From: Apostichopus californicus
Lineage: Eukaryota > Echinodermata > Holothuroidea > Aspidochirotida > Stichopodidae
Length of the DNA stretch: 40,908 bases
Direction: 5' to 3'
Assembly: GCA_020650975.1 (NCBI GenBank)
Contig: JAIPMN010013278.1
Span: 4,882-45,789, forward strand
Part shown: piece after piece, positions 1 through 10,642 of the stretch
Layout of the letters: the number at the start of each line of letters is the position of its first letter
How positions within the stretch are numbered: the first letter of the stretch is position 1
Notes under the pieces: model-generated
Seen by the model: only the letters and a program-made list of their open reading frames with translations
What the model was told of the DNA's origin: nothing
The model's database searches: none
Program-made: the position numbers and the translations under genes

Positions 1-16
1 CCCCCCCCCCCCCCCC
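1..16. repeat. Poly-C run at window edge
   Basis: The window opens with 16 consecutive C. It is one of several long G/C homopolymers here (also 5204-5215, 15865-15877, 19056-19068, 27873-27884, 28427-28439, 29761-29774). Confidence 0.9.
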
Positions 17-731
17 AAAATGAGAAAAGGACATTGTAAATTACATAGTCCACTCTTAAGGTTTCGTCTTAAGCCTGTTGTCATTGAAACTGTTTTCACA
101 GATGTTATGCGAAGCTTACAGCTCTTTAAAAAATCAACGTTAAGCGGAATATTTCTAATCACATTTTAACCTTTCCATGGTTCTCAAGGTGAACATTATC
201 GTGAGTAATCTTTCATTTACCATCTCATTCAATCTCGTGGATATTGATTCTTGTTTTTCCTCTCGCCTGTTTCAAGGGGCCATTGATTTTTTCTCTGTAA
301 GTATGTGAAGTTGTGCTCAGACACAGCATTTAGCCCAGGTTGTAAGATAGTGTTTTTCATATTTAGTATAAAGCACAGACTTGTTTAATGAGTGCCTGCA
401 TATATGAAAACTAGTTTTAAAAAGAGACTCTGACCGTGAGAATGTATTATCTGTAAGATTGAAGGAGGCAGCTGTTAAAAAGTTTAAAATTCCTTTAAGA
501 ATCTCAGTTATTCAAAAATGGAAAGGCTATCCATTACAGAAAAATTAACTTGCAAATAACATGCGAAACCTTTCCTCAGCTGGCGAGTCGGTTCGCACAT
601 TAAGCTTGTTACATTAAGCTTGCTAATTTGTGCAGGGTATAACACGAAGGTTGCTAATCTACTCAGGGTATTACATTAAAGCTTGCTTTTAACAGGGTAA
701 CTTTAAGCTACTAAATGCAAGCATACAAGCT

Positions 732-813
732 GTATGCAACATTTCAACTAGATAATTATGTTAACTTGTGATCATTATTTTAGTCATGTTTGTGCATGCT
801 ATATACTAGCAAG
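732..813 (+). repeat. Diverged direct repeat, copy 1
   Basis: This stretch, containing CATTTCAACTAGATA, recurs about 300 bp downstream at 1035-1118 in the same orientation. Shared landmarks are CATTTCAACTAGATA, ACTTGTGA, TTTTAGTCA and TTGTGCAT in the same order. No coding content. Either an old local duplication or two fragments of one dispersed repeat. Confidence 0.6.
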
Positions 814-1034
814 AGGTCTCATGCACTAGCTCAGCACAGCTTGCTTACTTGCTCTGCACATGGTATGGGTTAAACTCGTGCAAGCTTCCATATTGTCCTG
901 TTTCTTTGTTTAAATAATGAGTACTTTGAGCAATCAAGTAGAACACAGTCGACGTTGAGTATTAACATCTTGTTATATTTTATTGCGTAACATAGTCATA
1001 CGTGTATCATATGCATATTCAATAACATTACTCA

Positions 1035-1118
1035 TATGCAGCAACAAACATTTCAACTAGATATTCTGTCAGACTTGTGAGCACTTTTAGTCACAGTTGT
1101 GCATTCTTTTTGCAAGCA
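1035..1118 (+). repeat. Diverged direct repeat, copy 2
   Basis: Partner of 732-813. The order of the shared landmarks is kept, with small insertions and many substitutions between them, so the duplication is old. Confidence 0.6.
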
Positions 1119-2005
1119 ATAGATACCTTGTTTTGTTTGTTTATTTGATTTTCCACAGATTTTAAATATGTAAATCTGGAGGGAAGTCCTTTATAAAGCC
1201 AATTACAGGCTTAACAAAGTAATGGATTCCCAAGGAAAAACAAAGTTTATACATAAATGAAAATATAGTTAATGTCTTGATAAGGAATAATTTATAACGT
1301 ACAATATAAACGATGTATCAATACTGCTTCAACAGGCCAGCAGGTATTGTTTCTAGCTCAGGTAGTGAGGAACAACACATGCACCAAGCTGGTCTGTCTC
1401 ACTGTACTGCTCGTAGAGGAAGATGATCCATACATCTCCATTTGTGTCTTGGGAAGTGTAAATGACTCAGTAGGTAAGACCAACAGATCAGCTGTGCAGG
1501 AAGAACAGAAATGGGTGATTTGTGGGGACATTTTTTATATTCGAAGCTCTTTGCCAAAATCCAGATCCAGTGGAAGGATTTTTACCTTTCATGGGATGCT
1601 TCGGACGATATCGTCTTCAAGTGGACTGCTGGCTCCAAACTTATCTTACTTGACAAGATTACTCTACCTGGTCAAATTTTCAAGAAAGCGCTTTCAAGCA
1701 GAAAATTTCATTCCGTCGAAAACCGATTCCAAAGCGAGAAGAATTACATCCACTTAAAACTATGGATTTCTCCCTCCATGTAAAAAAAAAAATCTGTAAC
1801 TAAAAAGGATGACTTTAAGCAGAAATTTTAGTCTTGATATACTGTATGTCATAGCACTTGAAAAACAGGAAAACAAATTCAGTGCAACAGTACCTAACAA
1901 ATATGCTCATGCATGGCTGGTTGCTACGTGACTAAAATCTAAAATATCTTCCGGACGAAGGAAAGTAAGGACCAATGATGATACACTGTCTCATTTTACA
2001 TAATT

Positions 2006-2046
2006 ATGTAAACTGAAACAATTTTCCAAATTTGTGTGCATTTCAA
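2006..2046. repeat. 41-bp repeat left of LINE cluster
   Basis: This 41-bp stretch reappears at 3146-3186 in direct orientation with 37 of 41 positions identical by eye. The two copies bracket the LINE relics at 2051-3104. They could be an unusually long target-site duplication or parts of an older repeat. Confidence 0.7.
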
Positions 2047-2050
2047 ATTT

Positions 2051-2247
2051 GAGTTTCAGTACATTTTATTTCTCAGAGTATTCTCCAAAGGAGGTATCAG
2101 AGACAAAAATGCAACAGAAAGAAAGAAAAAATAATAATAATGAAAAAGGGGAGATAATACAATAAGGTAATACAGATGGCAGTCACAAGAGAGATACATG
2201 ACAACAGAACTGCAAATAATAAAAGATTACAGAGAGTAGTCCTGAAA
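2051..2247 (-). mobile_element. LINE 3' end, truncated copy A
   Basis: Read on the minus strand, this segment ends with an AAATAAA-like signal followed by TGTACTGAAACT, typical of a non-LTR retrotransposon tail. It matches the 3' untranslated part of the neighbouring copy B: the shared stretch AATAAGGTAATACAGAT lies at about 2161-2177 here and 2674-2690 in copy B, and CCAAAGGAGGTAT also occurs in both. Only untranslated sequence remains, so the copy is strongly 5'-truncated. Confidence 0.65.
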
Positions 2248-2307
2248 TATATTTATATATTTCTATGGCGCTGACTCATCACACATAATTTCTATATTGT
2301 TTTAGTT

Positions 2308-3104
2308 TCAGTTTATTTTTTCTATGTATCTTCCAAAGGAGGTATAAGAGACAAAAATGCAACAAAAAATCAACACTACAGCATGAAATGTTCCCCGAAA
2401 CGTAATGAGGGCGGTATTGAAGAAAGTACCATGCATAGACTCCGGATGATCATGTGTTACTTGATTAATTCACTTTGGCTTCGGCTTTGAGTACAACGTT
2501 TCTATATGGCTGCCGTGTTGATGAATCTAAGCATAATAGTAACGACCGACTTCACGATACGTGTCGTAGAAATTGCAGACTTTGCAATCCACGGGCCACC
2601 TTCGCACAATTATGCAAGGTTGGTAAGAGTAACTCCAAAGTGTTCCCTTTTGGGAAACCAAAATGAGATACTACAATAAGGTAATACAGATAGCAGTCAC
2701 ATGAGAACATGACAACAGAACTGCAGATGATATTACAATATTACAGAGAGCAGTACTTGCAGTACATGATGGCACCAGCACTACAGTAGTCAGTGCTGGC
2801 AATTGTGATGGAAATCAAGTACTGGAAGGTTCCATTATCTTAGCACAAAACTGACTTAAATTGGAAATAACGACTTCAGACTTCCCTTGAAAAAAGGTCA
2901 TGCATCTTAATTGAGTTGGGTCTGGTACTAAAATATGATTTCTGGTAAAGATTTCTTTCTTTCTTAAAGGCTGGGCATTCTAAAATATAATGAAATTTAT
3001 CGCCCAATTTGTTACTATTACATAAATTACATATCCGATCATGAAATACGTATCCTGATATCTTCCTGAAACAATTGAAATATTCGTATTTCCACAGCAA
3101 TATT
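2308..3104 (-). mobile_element. 5'-truncated LINE with RT C-terminus, copy B
   Basis: A minus-strand frame of about 75 codons (3100 down to 2876) encodes a C-x2-C...H-x4-C segment (RICNLCNSNKLGDKFHYILE then C), the cysteine/histidine tail found at the C-terminus of many non-LTR reverse transcriptases. It is preceded by an in-frame stop and has no start of its own, so it is a 5'-truncated relic and not a gene. Downstream on the minus strand, the untranslated region runs to a CTGAAACTAAAAC tail near 2308. Compared with copy A it carries roughly 290 extra bases (about 2371-2662) that I do not recognise. The family is probably CR1- or Jockey-like, but I cannot place it securely. Confidence 0.65.
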
Positions 3105-3145
3105 TGCTTAAATAGTTACGGTTCTAGGAATCGGAAATATTAATA

Positions 3146-3186
3146 AATGTAAGCTAAAACAATTTTCAAAATTTGTGTGTATTTCA
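3146..3186. repeat. 41-bp repeat right of LINE cluster
   Basis: Direct near-copy of 2006-2046, with four mismatches in 41 bases. It sits just upstream (minus-strand sense) of LINE copy B. Confidence 0.7.
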
Positions 3187-3640
3187 ATTAAATTAAACAG
3201 TGGAACAATTACTTTAATCTTCTCCAGTAATTCTACGGCAATCAATCAAATTAATTATGCATACTTTTGCCTTTATTGATTTACATATCTCCTGTTAGTT
3301 TAACAGTTAGGAAATCTGTTGGAGTAGATTCACACACTGTACTATAAACTTTGTTTTCGAATAACAGTTTAGGCTAATTAAGTCTGAAAAACTCATAAAC
3401 ATGATAATTTCAAAAGTATAGCTTAGATGTAATATACACCTATATCTATATTAGTGAGTATAAGAAAGAGCCCTGTTTTTTTATGTGGATGTCAAAGGTC
3501 ATTTCAGGTCAACAGAGATAAAGAGCATGAAATCTCTCTAAATATGGTACGTAGCCCCAACAGTATATATGTTAAACCAGAAAGAATTTTGTACTTGAAA
3601 CAGTATGGTGTAAGAAACTTGCTATTTACTTATTTATTTG

Positions 3641-3670
3641 CTTACCTGTATCTTCACAATCTTAACACTC
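3641..3670 (+). repeat. Recurring TTACCTGT...CACTC motif, copy 1
   Basis: The most divergent of six same-strand occurrences of CTTACCTGTCTC followed 12-25 bases later by CACTC or CATTC. Here the first part reads CTTACCTGTATC. Confidence 0.5.
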
Positions 3671-4617
3671 TTGTTCTAATGTGTCTACAGTAGACTGGTA
3701 ACCCTATAGCACTGTATGACTCCTGTGACCAGTATACACTTCCAGTCCAAGAATGGTCAAAACTTGAAAACTTCTCATGCATGTACAATATAAAGGGATA
3801 TATATATATTAATTTATGAATAAAAAGACAGAAAGATGCCTACTCCTGTTGGCTCCCTATATTTCTTATCATTAATACCTGTCTGTTGTGGTTCTTTACC
3901 ATTTCTTATAACATAAAAAGAAATAAAAACAAAGAACGTCAATCTTCTTTCTCTTTCAATTTTGAAAGTCGTCATGCAAGCAGCGGAACATCCTCTTTGG
4001 GTTTTTCCTTCAATCAATATCCTCATGTTTACCAGCTTCTGCTCCAAGGATTTCTTGTCATCAAAATGGAAAGAGTTCAAAACCGTTTTATACGAACTCC
4101 GACGATTACGAGACTCTAATTTGGAAGAGTAGTATATATGCAATGTAAACATCTCGTCAATATCTCCTCATGAATCGAATGCAGAGTACGAACACAGAAA
4201 GGCCGACTGATTTTTTTTAAGTAGCATTAAGAATATATTCTGAATAAACAAAATCATGAAACGAAGGCAATTCTGATGTCTTCGATGTTTTAATAATATA
4301 TACGGTAATACTCAGGCCTGTAGTCGGGGAGCTTCAGTTTTGTAAACATTGTACCACGGAGCAAATTCTTTTCATCATGAAGATTGCAGTAATTAAGTAA
4401 TTGCTATCTCTAGATCGGAACAATAAACCGCCTTTCGTTGAAAGGTTGTTAAATTTTTGGGTTTGACGATATTTGATGTATTTTTCCTTGTTTAAAGTAT
4501 AAATTACGTAAATATTGTTGTTAAAATTCTAAGCGAGTTATATATATAAGTCCCGCACTTTGATTCCAACTGCAAACAAAGCACAATGTTAAATTATAGG
4601 TGAAAAGTCTATAACAA

Positions 4618-4665
4618 GAGACTCACGTAGATAAACTGTACACAACCTTCAGTGTTGTGAGTCTC
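4618..4665. repeat. Inverted repeat, 9-bp arms
   Basis: GAGACTCAC (4618-4626) and GTGAGTCTC (4657-4665) are perfect reverse complements across a 30-base loop. A smaller competing hairpin, CACAAC/GTTGTG, lies inside. No function can be assigned. Confidence 0.6.
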
Positions 4666-5497
4666 AGAGGGAGGAAATCCCTTTTTAGGTAATTTGAGAT
4701 ATATATATCCAAGTAGAGAAAATCAGTTAGTGATTGAATCCATGTTTGATAAGAAATCAAGCAAATAACCACATATGAAATAATGAATAGCTTACTATCC
4801 AAATCTTCCCCGTTCTTGAGGTTATGTGTTGTACATTTCTGAGCATGTTTACAAATGTGTTTGTATTAGTGGATCTGTATATGCATTCATGGTACAGATA
4901 GAATAATAACAACCATATAAATGCAATAAAAGCTTCACTTAAGGTGGAAAAAACTTAGGACGTGTACTCTTAATTTAGCTTGAATAAAGTGCAATGTTAT
5001 TTGCGATTAATACTGAGTAGGCTCGTAGCGACCAAATTTAATATATTTGATATTTGCAATATTTTGGGAAATACTTTAGTAAACTGAGAATTGAACATAT
5101 AAATAAAGTACATTATACAGTCTCATGTTCACACACTAATCTGCCTCGTGGTTGTACCTTTTTACATTTAGTGTTCAGATGCCCAGTTAGTAATAGATAA
5201 GGTGGGGGGGGGGGGTCCATTACTTCGATATAAACAACATCTAAAGGATGATCTTAAACTGTAAATTACAAACTGTTAAAATTTATAACATGTACTGTTA
5301 AAGGAACAAGTCATGCAGCCCTTCCGTCGTCATGGTAATGTTTCTCATAATAAGTGTCATAAATAAGCTGCCTTCCGGGTGGAATTTATGTGGCAGTGTT
5401 GTGAAAAGTCACTCGACCCAAACAAGTGTTCATTCATCTGCTGATTGCTTGTTCTTAGTTTCTTAGAATGTTGAAAGAGTACAGTGTACAACTGTTG

Positions 5498-5880
5498 GTC
5501 GTATACATTATACTACAGTTTATATGAACTATGCATTGTCTGTGTGTAAAATGCCAATGGGAAAGATGCCGTCAGTCGTATATATACTACAGTTTTATGA
5601 ATTTCTGTGTGAAATGCCAATGGGAAAGATGCCATCAGTCGTATATATTATAATACAGTTTATATGAACTATGCATTGTCTGTGTGTAAAATATCAATGG
5701 GAAAGATGCCATCAGTCGTACATATTATACTACAGTTTATATGAACTATGCATTGTCTGTGTGTATAATGCCAATGGGAAAGATGCCGTCAGTCGTATAC
5801 ACTATACTACAGTTTATATGAACTATACATGTGTCTGTGTGTATAATGCCAATGGGAAAGATGCCATCAGTCTAGATTTT
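5498..5880 (+). repeat. Minisatellite, unit about 76 bp, five copies
   Basis: Five tandem copies carry the core CCAATGGGAAAGATGCC (mutated in the third) followed by TCAGTCGTATA, with the spacer TATGAACTATGCATTGTCTG. Full units measure 76-77 bp; the second is shortened to about 66 bp. The open frame across 5671-5922 changes reading frame from unit to unit, as expected for a noncoding repeat. Confidence 0.9.
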
Positions 5881-5890
5881 ACTATACTTT

Positions 5891-7878
5891 TTGGGTTTGT
5901 TAATTGTATATATGTAATTTAATAGTAGCATCACCAACTGAGCTAGATTGTTTCCAAATATAGTGTATAGGATTCTCCCTTTATCCTCCTGAAAAGAAGA
6001 AAAGAAAACGAAAGCCATATCCCATTATATATGTGAAATTGGGCTACAAGTTCCCACCAGACTTTGAACTAAATTCACAAGAAATAGTTTATTCTCATAA
6101 AGATTTCTTTTTACTTTAACAACTATTTGCTAACCCTAGAATAAAGACTTTTAACTCTGTTGTTTCAAAAGCCAATTAATAGCTATATCAATTAACCTTA
6201 AGAGAAATTGTCGACATATATATCCTGCCGTCACAGCATTTTGTCAGAATCCCGCATCTACGTACATCAGGCATCTGTTAAATTCAAGCCAGCCACATTT
6301 TGAATTGAAGCCTAAAAAAATAAAATGTCCTACATGTCAAATTTTGACGCTTCCTTCAAAATTTTGACCTATTTGAGGTTCCTGTGTTAAACGAGACTAT
6401 ATTAGCCATTGTATGAGTAATTTGTTTTCATATTCTATGCACCTCTCTTTGAAGGTTATTTTCTATTTAGTTGTTTGTCCTTAGAGACCTGGTTGGAAAA
6501 TTAACTTGAAACCTTACCTGATTATATCTAATTGTTCATCCTTCATTTTCTTTTGTGAAAGCACTGCTATTTTGGTTGGTTCGGCTATAACCATCGGTGA
6601 TTATTTTATCCAATTTGGTTCCCTATATCGCACGATTTATTCTTTTCAATGGAAAGTTGTCCTTGACGTGCTCTGTAATTACTATTGTATAAATTGGGTC
6701 AAACTTTGATTTTTACTTTCACGTTGCTCTTCAGAGTCAAAGATAGCGGTCGGCGATATTACAATATGGGGCATACACTTGTGAGGCATAGATTTTCATT
6801 CACTTTTTTTTATGTCTGTTTTTGTAAAATGTTATGAGTTATTTTGGTGTGAGAAAATATACTAGTACTTAAAGCTCAGCTATATATATTGACCTAAATC
6901 AGCCAATCTAAAGATGAAGCAAATTTTCACCCATTTTTCTATAGTAATAATAAAATCCACAAGGAAAAAGGAAGTTGGACAGCAGGTAAATATGGCACAG
7001 TTTCAAGAGGTTAATTGTCAATTTGCCATTCATCACTCAAAACTTAAAAATTTGACCGAGAAATTTTAGAATTTACAATCTGCTCTAAAAAAATTTCTAA
7101 AATTGTTCACTGATGGAATTTTCAGTTAAATTCCAACAGCTATGGCCAACGATAATTATGTCAATTAATCTGATTTTATGAACTTGTTATTTTCTAAAGA
7201 TTTCTTTGGTTAAGCCAGGCATTTTTATCGCTAATTTTCAGAACAACTTTATACATAAAATAAACTAAATGTGTTATCATCTGTGAGAGCACATTTAAAA
7301 TGTCACATTTTCCCCATTAAACTAGGTTTGTGTCATATTTGCATTGTATTACGTATCATGTGCAATTCACATTAGGAATTTGCACACTTTTCCGTGTCAT
7401 AGTACTTAAAGTTAGCCTAATATCTTCAGCCAGTTTGACGTCATTCAGAAAATTGGAAGTGAAATCATATGGAAGAGCACAACTACGTAAACAATGATTG
7501 GACTTCATCAAAATGTCTTCATTTTTCCAAATTTCATCAATACCTGGCGATGAAACTGCAAACCATCATTTAAAATTGTTAGTGCTAATTAAAGTAACTC
7601 ATTTTCCCCTCACTGAGATTTATTTAAATGTCTAATTGAACCCTAAATGTCTAAATGAACCCTCCTCTACACCTAGAAACAGCATGGAGCATTTTGACAT
7701 CTAGGAAAATATTAGGTTTGAAAACTTGTACCAATTCTCAGCATGCGATAAATTTGGGAACCATATTTATCACCTTCATTGGTTCTCAACAGATTCACAT
7801 CCAGACACTTTTTTCATAAAGTACTAAAAATCACATGTAAAAATGTGGGAACAGTAGGCAAAAAGCGGGACAAAGTGG
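5891..7878. other. Noncoding stretch, no gene seen
   Basis: AT-rich, without a credible exon or intact mobile element. The only local structure noticed is a short duplicated phrase around 7630-7662 (AAATGTCTAA...GAACCCT). Confidence 0.6.
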
Positions 7879-8538
7879 GAAATTTCAAGCTTCCAAACTT
7901 TTGCTTTATTATTTTCTCAAGTGAAACTCGATAATGACAGTGAAGCTACAGTAATGAACTTTACATTGTTATGGAATATAAGTATCGAATAACACCAAAA
8001 ATATGTTTCATACTCAAAACCAAATTTCAAAATTTTCAACTTTTAATTAATTATTTGAATTGAAAACTTAATTAGTGAAACTAATGAACTCACATTGTTA
8101 TGGGATGTCAGTATCGAATAGCATCGATCTCGTTATCCAAATCAAATTTCAAATTTTCAACTTTCATTGTATTAGTTGTAGTGAAGCTTGACTACAATGA
8201 AGTTAATTAAGTTAAATTGCTGTGGGTGCCTGTATTAGATAGCATTGAACACCTATGTTATGGATGTTGAATTTAGAACTTTTAATTGTTCACACCGTGA
8301 ATTATTTTTGAAGTGCACTACACTTGACGACCTATCTTAGTGAATAAACCAATACATTGCTATGGGATATCGGTATTAAATATCATCGAATATGTATGCA
8401 TAAATATCAAAATGTCACATTTCAAATTTCCAATTTTTTTTTATTGAAGTGACACTTGACTACTAACTGTAGGAAAGCAAAGGAACTAACATTGCTATGG
8501 TATATCACTGCATGTGTAAAAGCATCATACATGTTATC
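7879..8538 (+). repeat. Ancient tandem array, unit about 123-139 bp
   Basis: Five degenerate units can be traced by the landmark ACATTGYTATGGRATRT, found near 7963, 8092, 8215, 8354 and 8491, giving periods of about 129, 123, 139 and 137 bp. Each unit also holds an AAATTTCAAATTTTCAAC-like phrase, a GTGAAGCTTGACTA-like phrase and TATCGAATAGCATCGA. Divergence between units is heavy, so the array is old. The last unit is interrupted by the hAT-like element at 8547-8929. Confidence 0.75.
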
Positions 8539-8546
8539 AAAATCAA
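8539..8546 (+). repeat. Target-site duplication, left (AAAATCAA)
   Basis: AAAATCAA immediately precedes the 5' terminal inverted repeat and is repeated exactly at 8930-8937 after the 3' one. An 8-bp duplication is characteristic of hAT transposons. Confidence 0.85.
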
Positions 8547-8929
8547 CAGTGGCGGAGCTAGGGATATTGGTCAGGGGGGGCGAGAATGGTCTGTAGGGGC
8601 GCTTTCGACACTATCTAAGCGGAGCGCCACCACAGGTTGGCGCGGAGCGTACAGAAAATTTTTGAGTAAAGATACTCCCTAGATCGCAGGAAATGACCCT
8701 TTCCAGGCCTTGCTAATTTGCAGATAAACGAAGAATAATCGCCATTTTGTCAGAAAATTACACCAACAAAATTTGACAAATGTCAATAGGTAGATGAGAG
8801 AGCAATAAAAAAGTCAATAATCGCGAATAAGTAAAAAGTAGTAAAAGCTGAAAAGGGCGCCAGCAGTTCATTTGAGTCCGTCAGGGGGGGGCATCCGCCC
8901 CCCCTGACTGTATGGACGCTCCGCCACTG
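8547..8929 (+). mobile_element. hAT-like MITE, 383 bp
   Basis: The ends CAGTGGCGGAGC (8547-8558) and GCTCCGCCACTG (8918-8929) are perfect 12-bp terminal inverted repeats starting with the CAG typical of hAT elements. The element is flanked by a perfect 8-bp direct duplication. No transposase frame fits in 383 bp, so it is non-autonomous. Subterminal TCAGGGGGGG occurs at 8571-8580 and 8881-8890; the latter forms a perfect 10-bp hairpin with CCCCCCCTGA at 8898-8907. The intact duplication suggests a fairly young insertion. hAT membership rests on duplication length and TIR start, not on a transposase. Confidence 0.85.
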
Positions 8930-8937
8930 AAAATCAA
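8930..8937 (+). repeat. Target-site duplication, right (AAAATCAA)
   Basis: Exact copy of 8539-8546 directly after the 3' inverted repeat of the hAT-like element. Confidence 0.85.
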
Positions 8938-8984
8938 CCGTAACATACACTAGATACACTATTTTTATGCTGGCTCATGGCAGG

Positions 8985-9365
8985 GTGTTGAGCATCCGTA
9001 TTAATTTGATTACTTCCGAGAGGACTCATCGACTTTTTATTAATTCTGGAGTTACAATCTGGAATAGTTTGGACAACACAATAAAAAACATCCAAAAGTA
9101 TTCATTGCTTCAAACAAAAAATAAAATCCATTTTACCTAACGGTTATGATCATTAAGCAGAGATATTTTCTTTCTTGCTTTTTTTCTATGTTCTTTGTTC
9201 TTTTCTCTTTTCTCTTTCACTTACTTAACCTTTGTATTTTTTCGTTTATTGTTTTTTAAGGGGGACTGCTCGTAAAAGCTCTGCTTCAGTCCTCCTCCAC
9301 CTCCTTGTATATTAACTATTCACCATTGTATTTATATTATGTGGAAATAAATCAAACTCATTGCA
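8985..9365 (+). mobile_element. LINE 3' end, truncated
   Basis: A plus-strand frame from about 8997 to the stop at 9138-9140 reads like the extreme C-terminus of a non-LTR reverse transcriptase: an R-T-H-R-L-F-I-N stretch, then TIWNSLDNTIKN, a worn form of the common G-x-x-IWNSLP-x-x-IK motif. About 200 bp of pyrimidine-rich untranslated DNA follows, containing GACTGCTCGTAAAAGCTCTG and CCTCCACCTCCTTGTAT, ending in AAATAAATCAAACTCA, a usual LINE polyadenylation-type end. The 5' part is missing, so this is a dead insertion. It is in the opposite orientation to, and different from, the LINEs at 2051-3104 and 34201-34560. Confidence 0.7.
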
Positions 9366-9450
9366 TCGGCATAAAAAATTTGTGAAAGAGAGCGTTCCAT
9401 GTAAAAAAAATTGTGAGATCTTAAATTCCCTCTGTACATGGATGCATGTA

Positions 9451-9590
9451 TTCATATTTAACGTCCATAATTATGAATTGTCAATTGTCAACAACTCTGT
9501 AACTGGACGACATACATTAATCTTGGAGTGACTCGAACCGGGGACCTTATGATTGGAAGGCACCGGCATTAACCACTGAGCTAACACTCC
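9451..9590 (-). mobile_element. tRNA-derived SINE, 3'-truncated copy (S1)
   Basis: On the minus strand, positions 9590-9535 form a tRNA-like head with A-box-like TAGCTCAGTGG and B-box-like GGTTCGAGTCA. A body containing the alternating TTGACAATTGACAATTCATA follows. It aligns with S2 and S3 but stops before their shared 3' tail and microsatellite. The attached non-tRNA body identifies it as a SINE and not a functional tRNA gene. Confidence 0.8.
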
Positions 9591-9591
9591 A

Positions 9592-10375
9592 TTGTGTACC
9601 TACTACATGTGTACTGTACCTACTACAATCAGACATTACTATCTTATCTACTACAGTGGTCTTTTAACTCGTAACTCTTACTGCCTGCTCCCTGTCTACC
9701 CAAGGCGAAAGCGATCGAGAAATCCTTCGACACGGACGGACGGGCTTCTTCGATTCATCTGGACGTGGTTGTAATTTGAGATTAAATTCGGACATCAAGA
9801 TTGGCTAGCAGAATGATGTGCTGTATTTGATTTGACAGTCTCCCCAGGTTCGCCAACCAAAAAGAAATCCAATATACTGCTCGTTATTAATGGGTGTCTG
9901 ACCTATATACAATTGCAAATTTAATACTTGTTCATTTACTGAAAACATTGTTAAAATAGATGAAACTGGTCAAACCAAAATGCAGTTGAGGACTAGCTGC
10001 TATTAAAGGATACTGTAAATGAGAAATTCCCTGCTGGTAGCAGCTTGTATTAATGTACATATCTTTGAGATGGAAATGACAAATTTTTTGGGTACATGTT
10101 TTGTCATGTATATCTTATGTCAAAATGCAGTTTTACAGGTAAAAAGAGAAATAAATTCTTATTCTTTGAGGTATGAAATATTACGGAGATTGTATAAAAG
10201 AGATTTAGCGTCACATGACACTAAGCTCTTCTGTGTATGGTCAGTGTCTATGATGTAATCACAATCTATTCGTAGCGGTTGGTTTGATGGATATTTGACC
10301 AGAGAACGATACACACAACACTTCAGGTTATACAGTCGTTGTATTTTATAGGCTGTGGATATTACTACTAGAATG
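9592..10375. other. Noncoding stretch, no gene seen
   Basis: Open frames at 9592-9774 and 10019-10258 have neither recognisable domains nor flanking splice consensus. Confidence 0.6.
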
Positions 10376-10642
10376 CTGAGGGGGCTGCAGCATCCTGCAG
10401 CCAGGCTGTGCAGAACGTTATCTTTTTACTTTTTCTTTTACTTTTTACTTTTTCATACATTATAGGCAGTCTCAAGCATGTTACACATTTAGGCACTTCT
10501 GGTAAATCTGCTTAGATGGTTTCCATTGGTTTAGTTCATTGTTTTGTTTTAGTTCATCGTTTTAGTTCCATTATATTACTTCAGCTTTGCTGCATGGGAT
10601 TTTGCAGCTGCTGCAGCTTTTCATTTTGACACGTTGCCTCAG
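10376..10642 (+). mobile_element. CTGCAG-rich palindromic element, copy 1
   Basis: It shares both ends with 13875-14092. The left end, CTGAGGGGGCTGCAGCATCC, holds a perfect 8-bp hairpin with a 4-base loop (10383-10402). The right end contains TTTTGCAGCTGCTGCAGCTT and closes with CCTCAG, the complement of the starting CTGAGG. The two ends are imperfect inverted repeats built of CTGCAG/CAGCTG words. The middle is AT-rich and differs between copies. No coding capacity. This looks like a non-autonomous, foldback-like element of unknown superfamily. Confidence 0.65.

Larger units (their letters stand above)
17..2005. other. Noncoding stretch, no gene seen
   Basis: AT-rich sequence with no exon supported by splice signals plus a recognisable protein. 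Around 599-705 a short phrase resembling AAGCTTGCTAAT followed by CAGGGTA recurs about three times, suggesting a worn local duplication. Open frames at 1347-1783 overlap in two frames and match nothing I recognise. Confidence 0.6.
3187..5497. other. Noncoding stretch, no gene seen
   Basis: No supported exon. It contains one copy of a recurring motif (3641-3670), an inverted repeat at 4618-4665 and a G12 run at 5204-5215. The overlapping open frames on both strands near 3814-4152 lack any recognisable protein feature. Confidence 0.6.

Noticed and set aside
1347..1783. Two overlapping plus-strand open frames of 136 and 90 codons
   Set aside because: No recognisable domain in either frame and no consistent splice pair. 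Frames of this length can arise by chance.
5671..5922. 83-codon frame with repeated NANGKDA
   Set aside because: It lies inside the 76-bp minisatellite; the repeated words reflect the DNA repeat, and frame continuity is accidental.
9535..9590. Possible functional tRNA genes at the four tRNA-like heads
   Set aside because: Each head is joined to a shared non-tRNA body or tail. The anticodon loop is irregular, and S3 has a damaged B box. These are SINEs.
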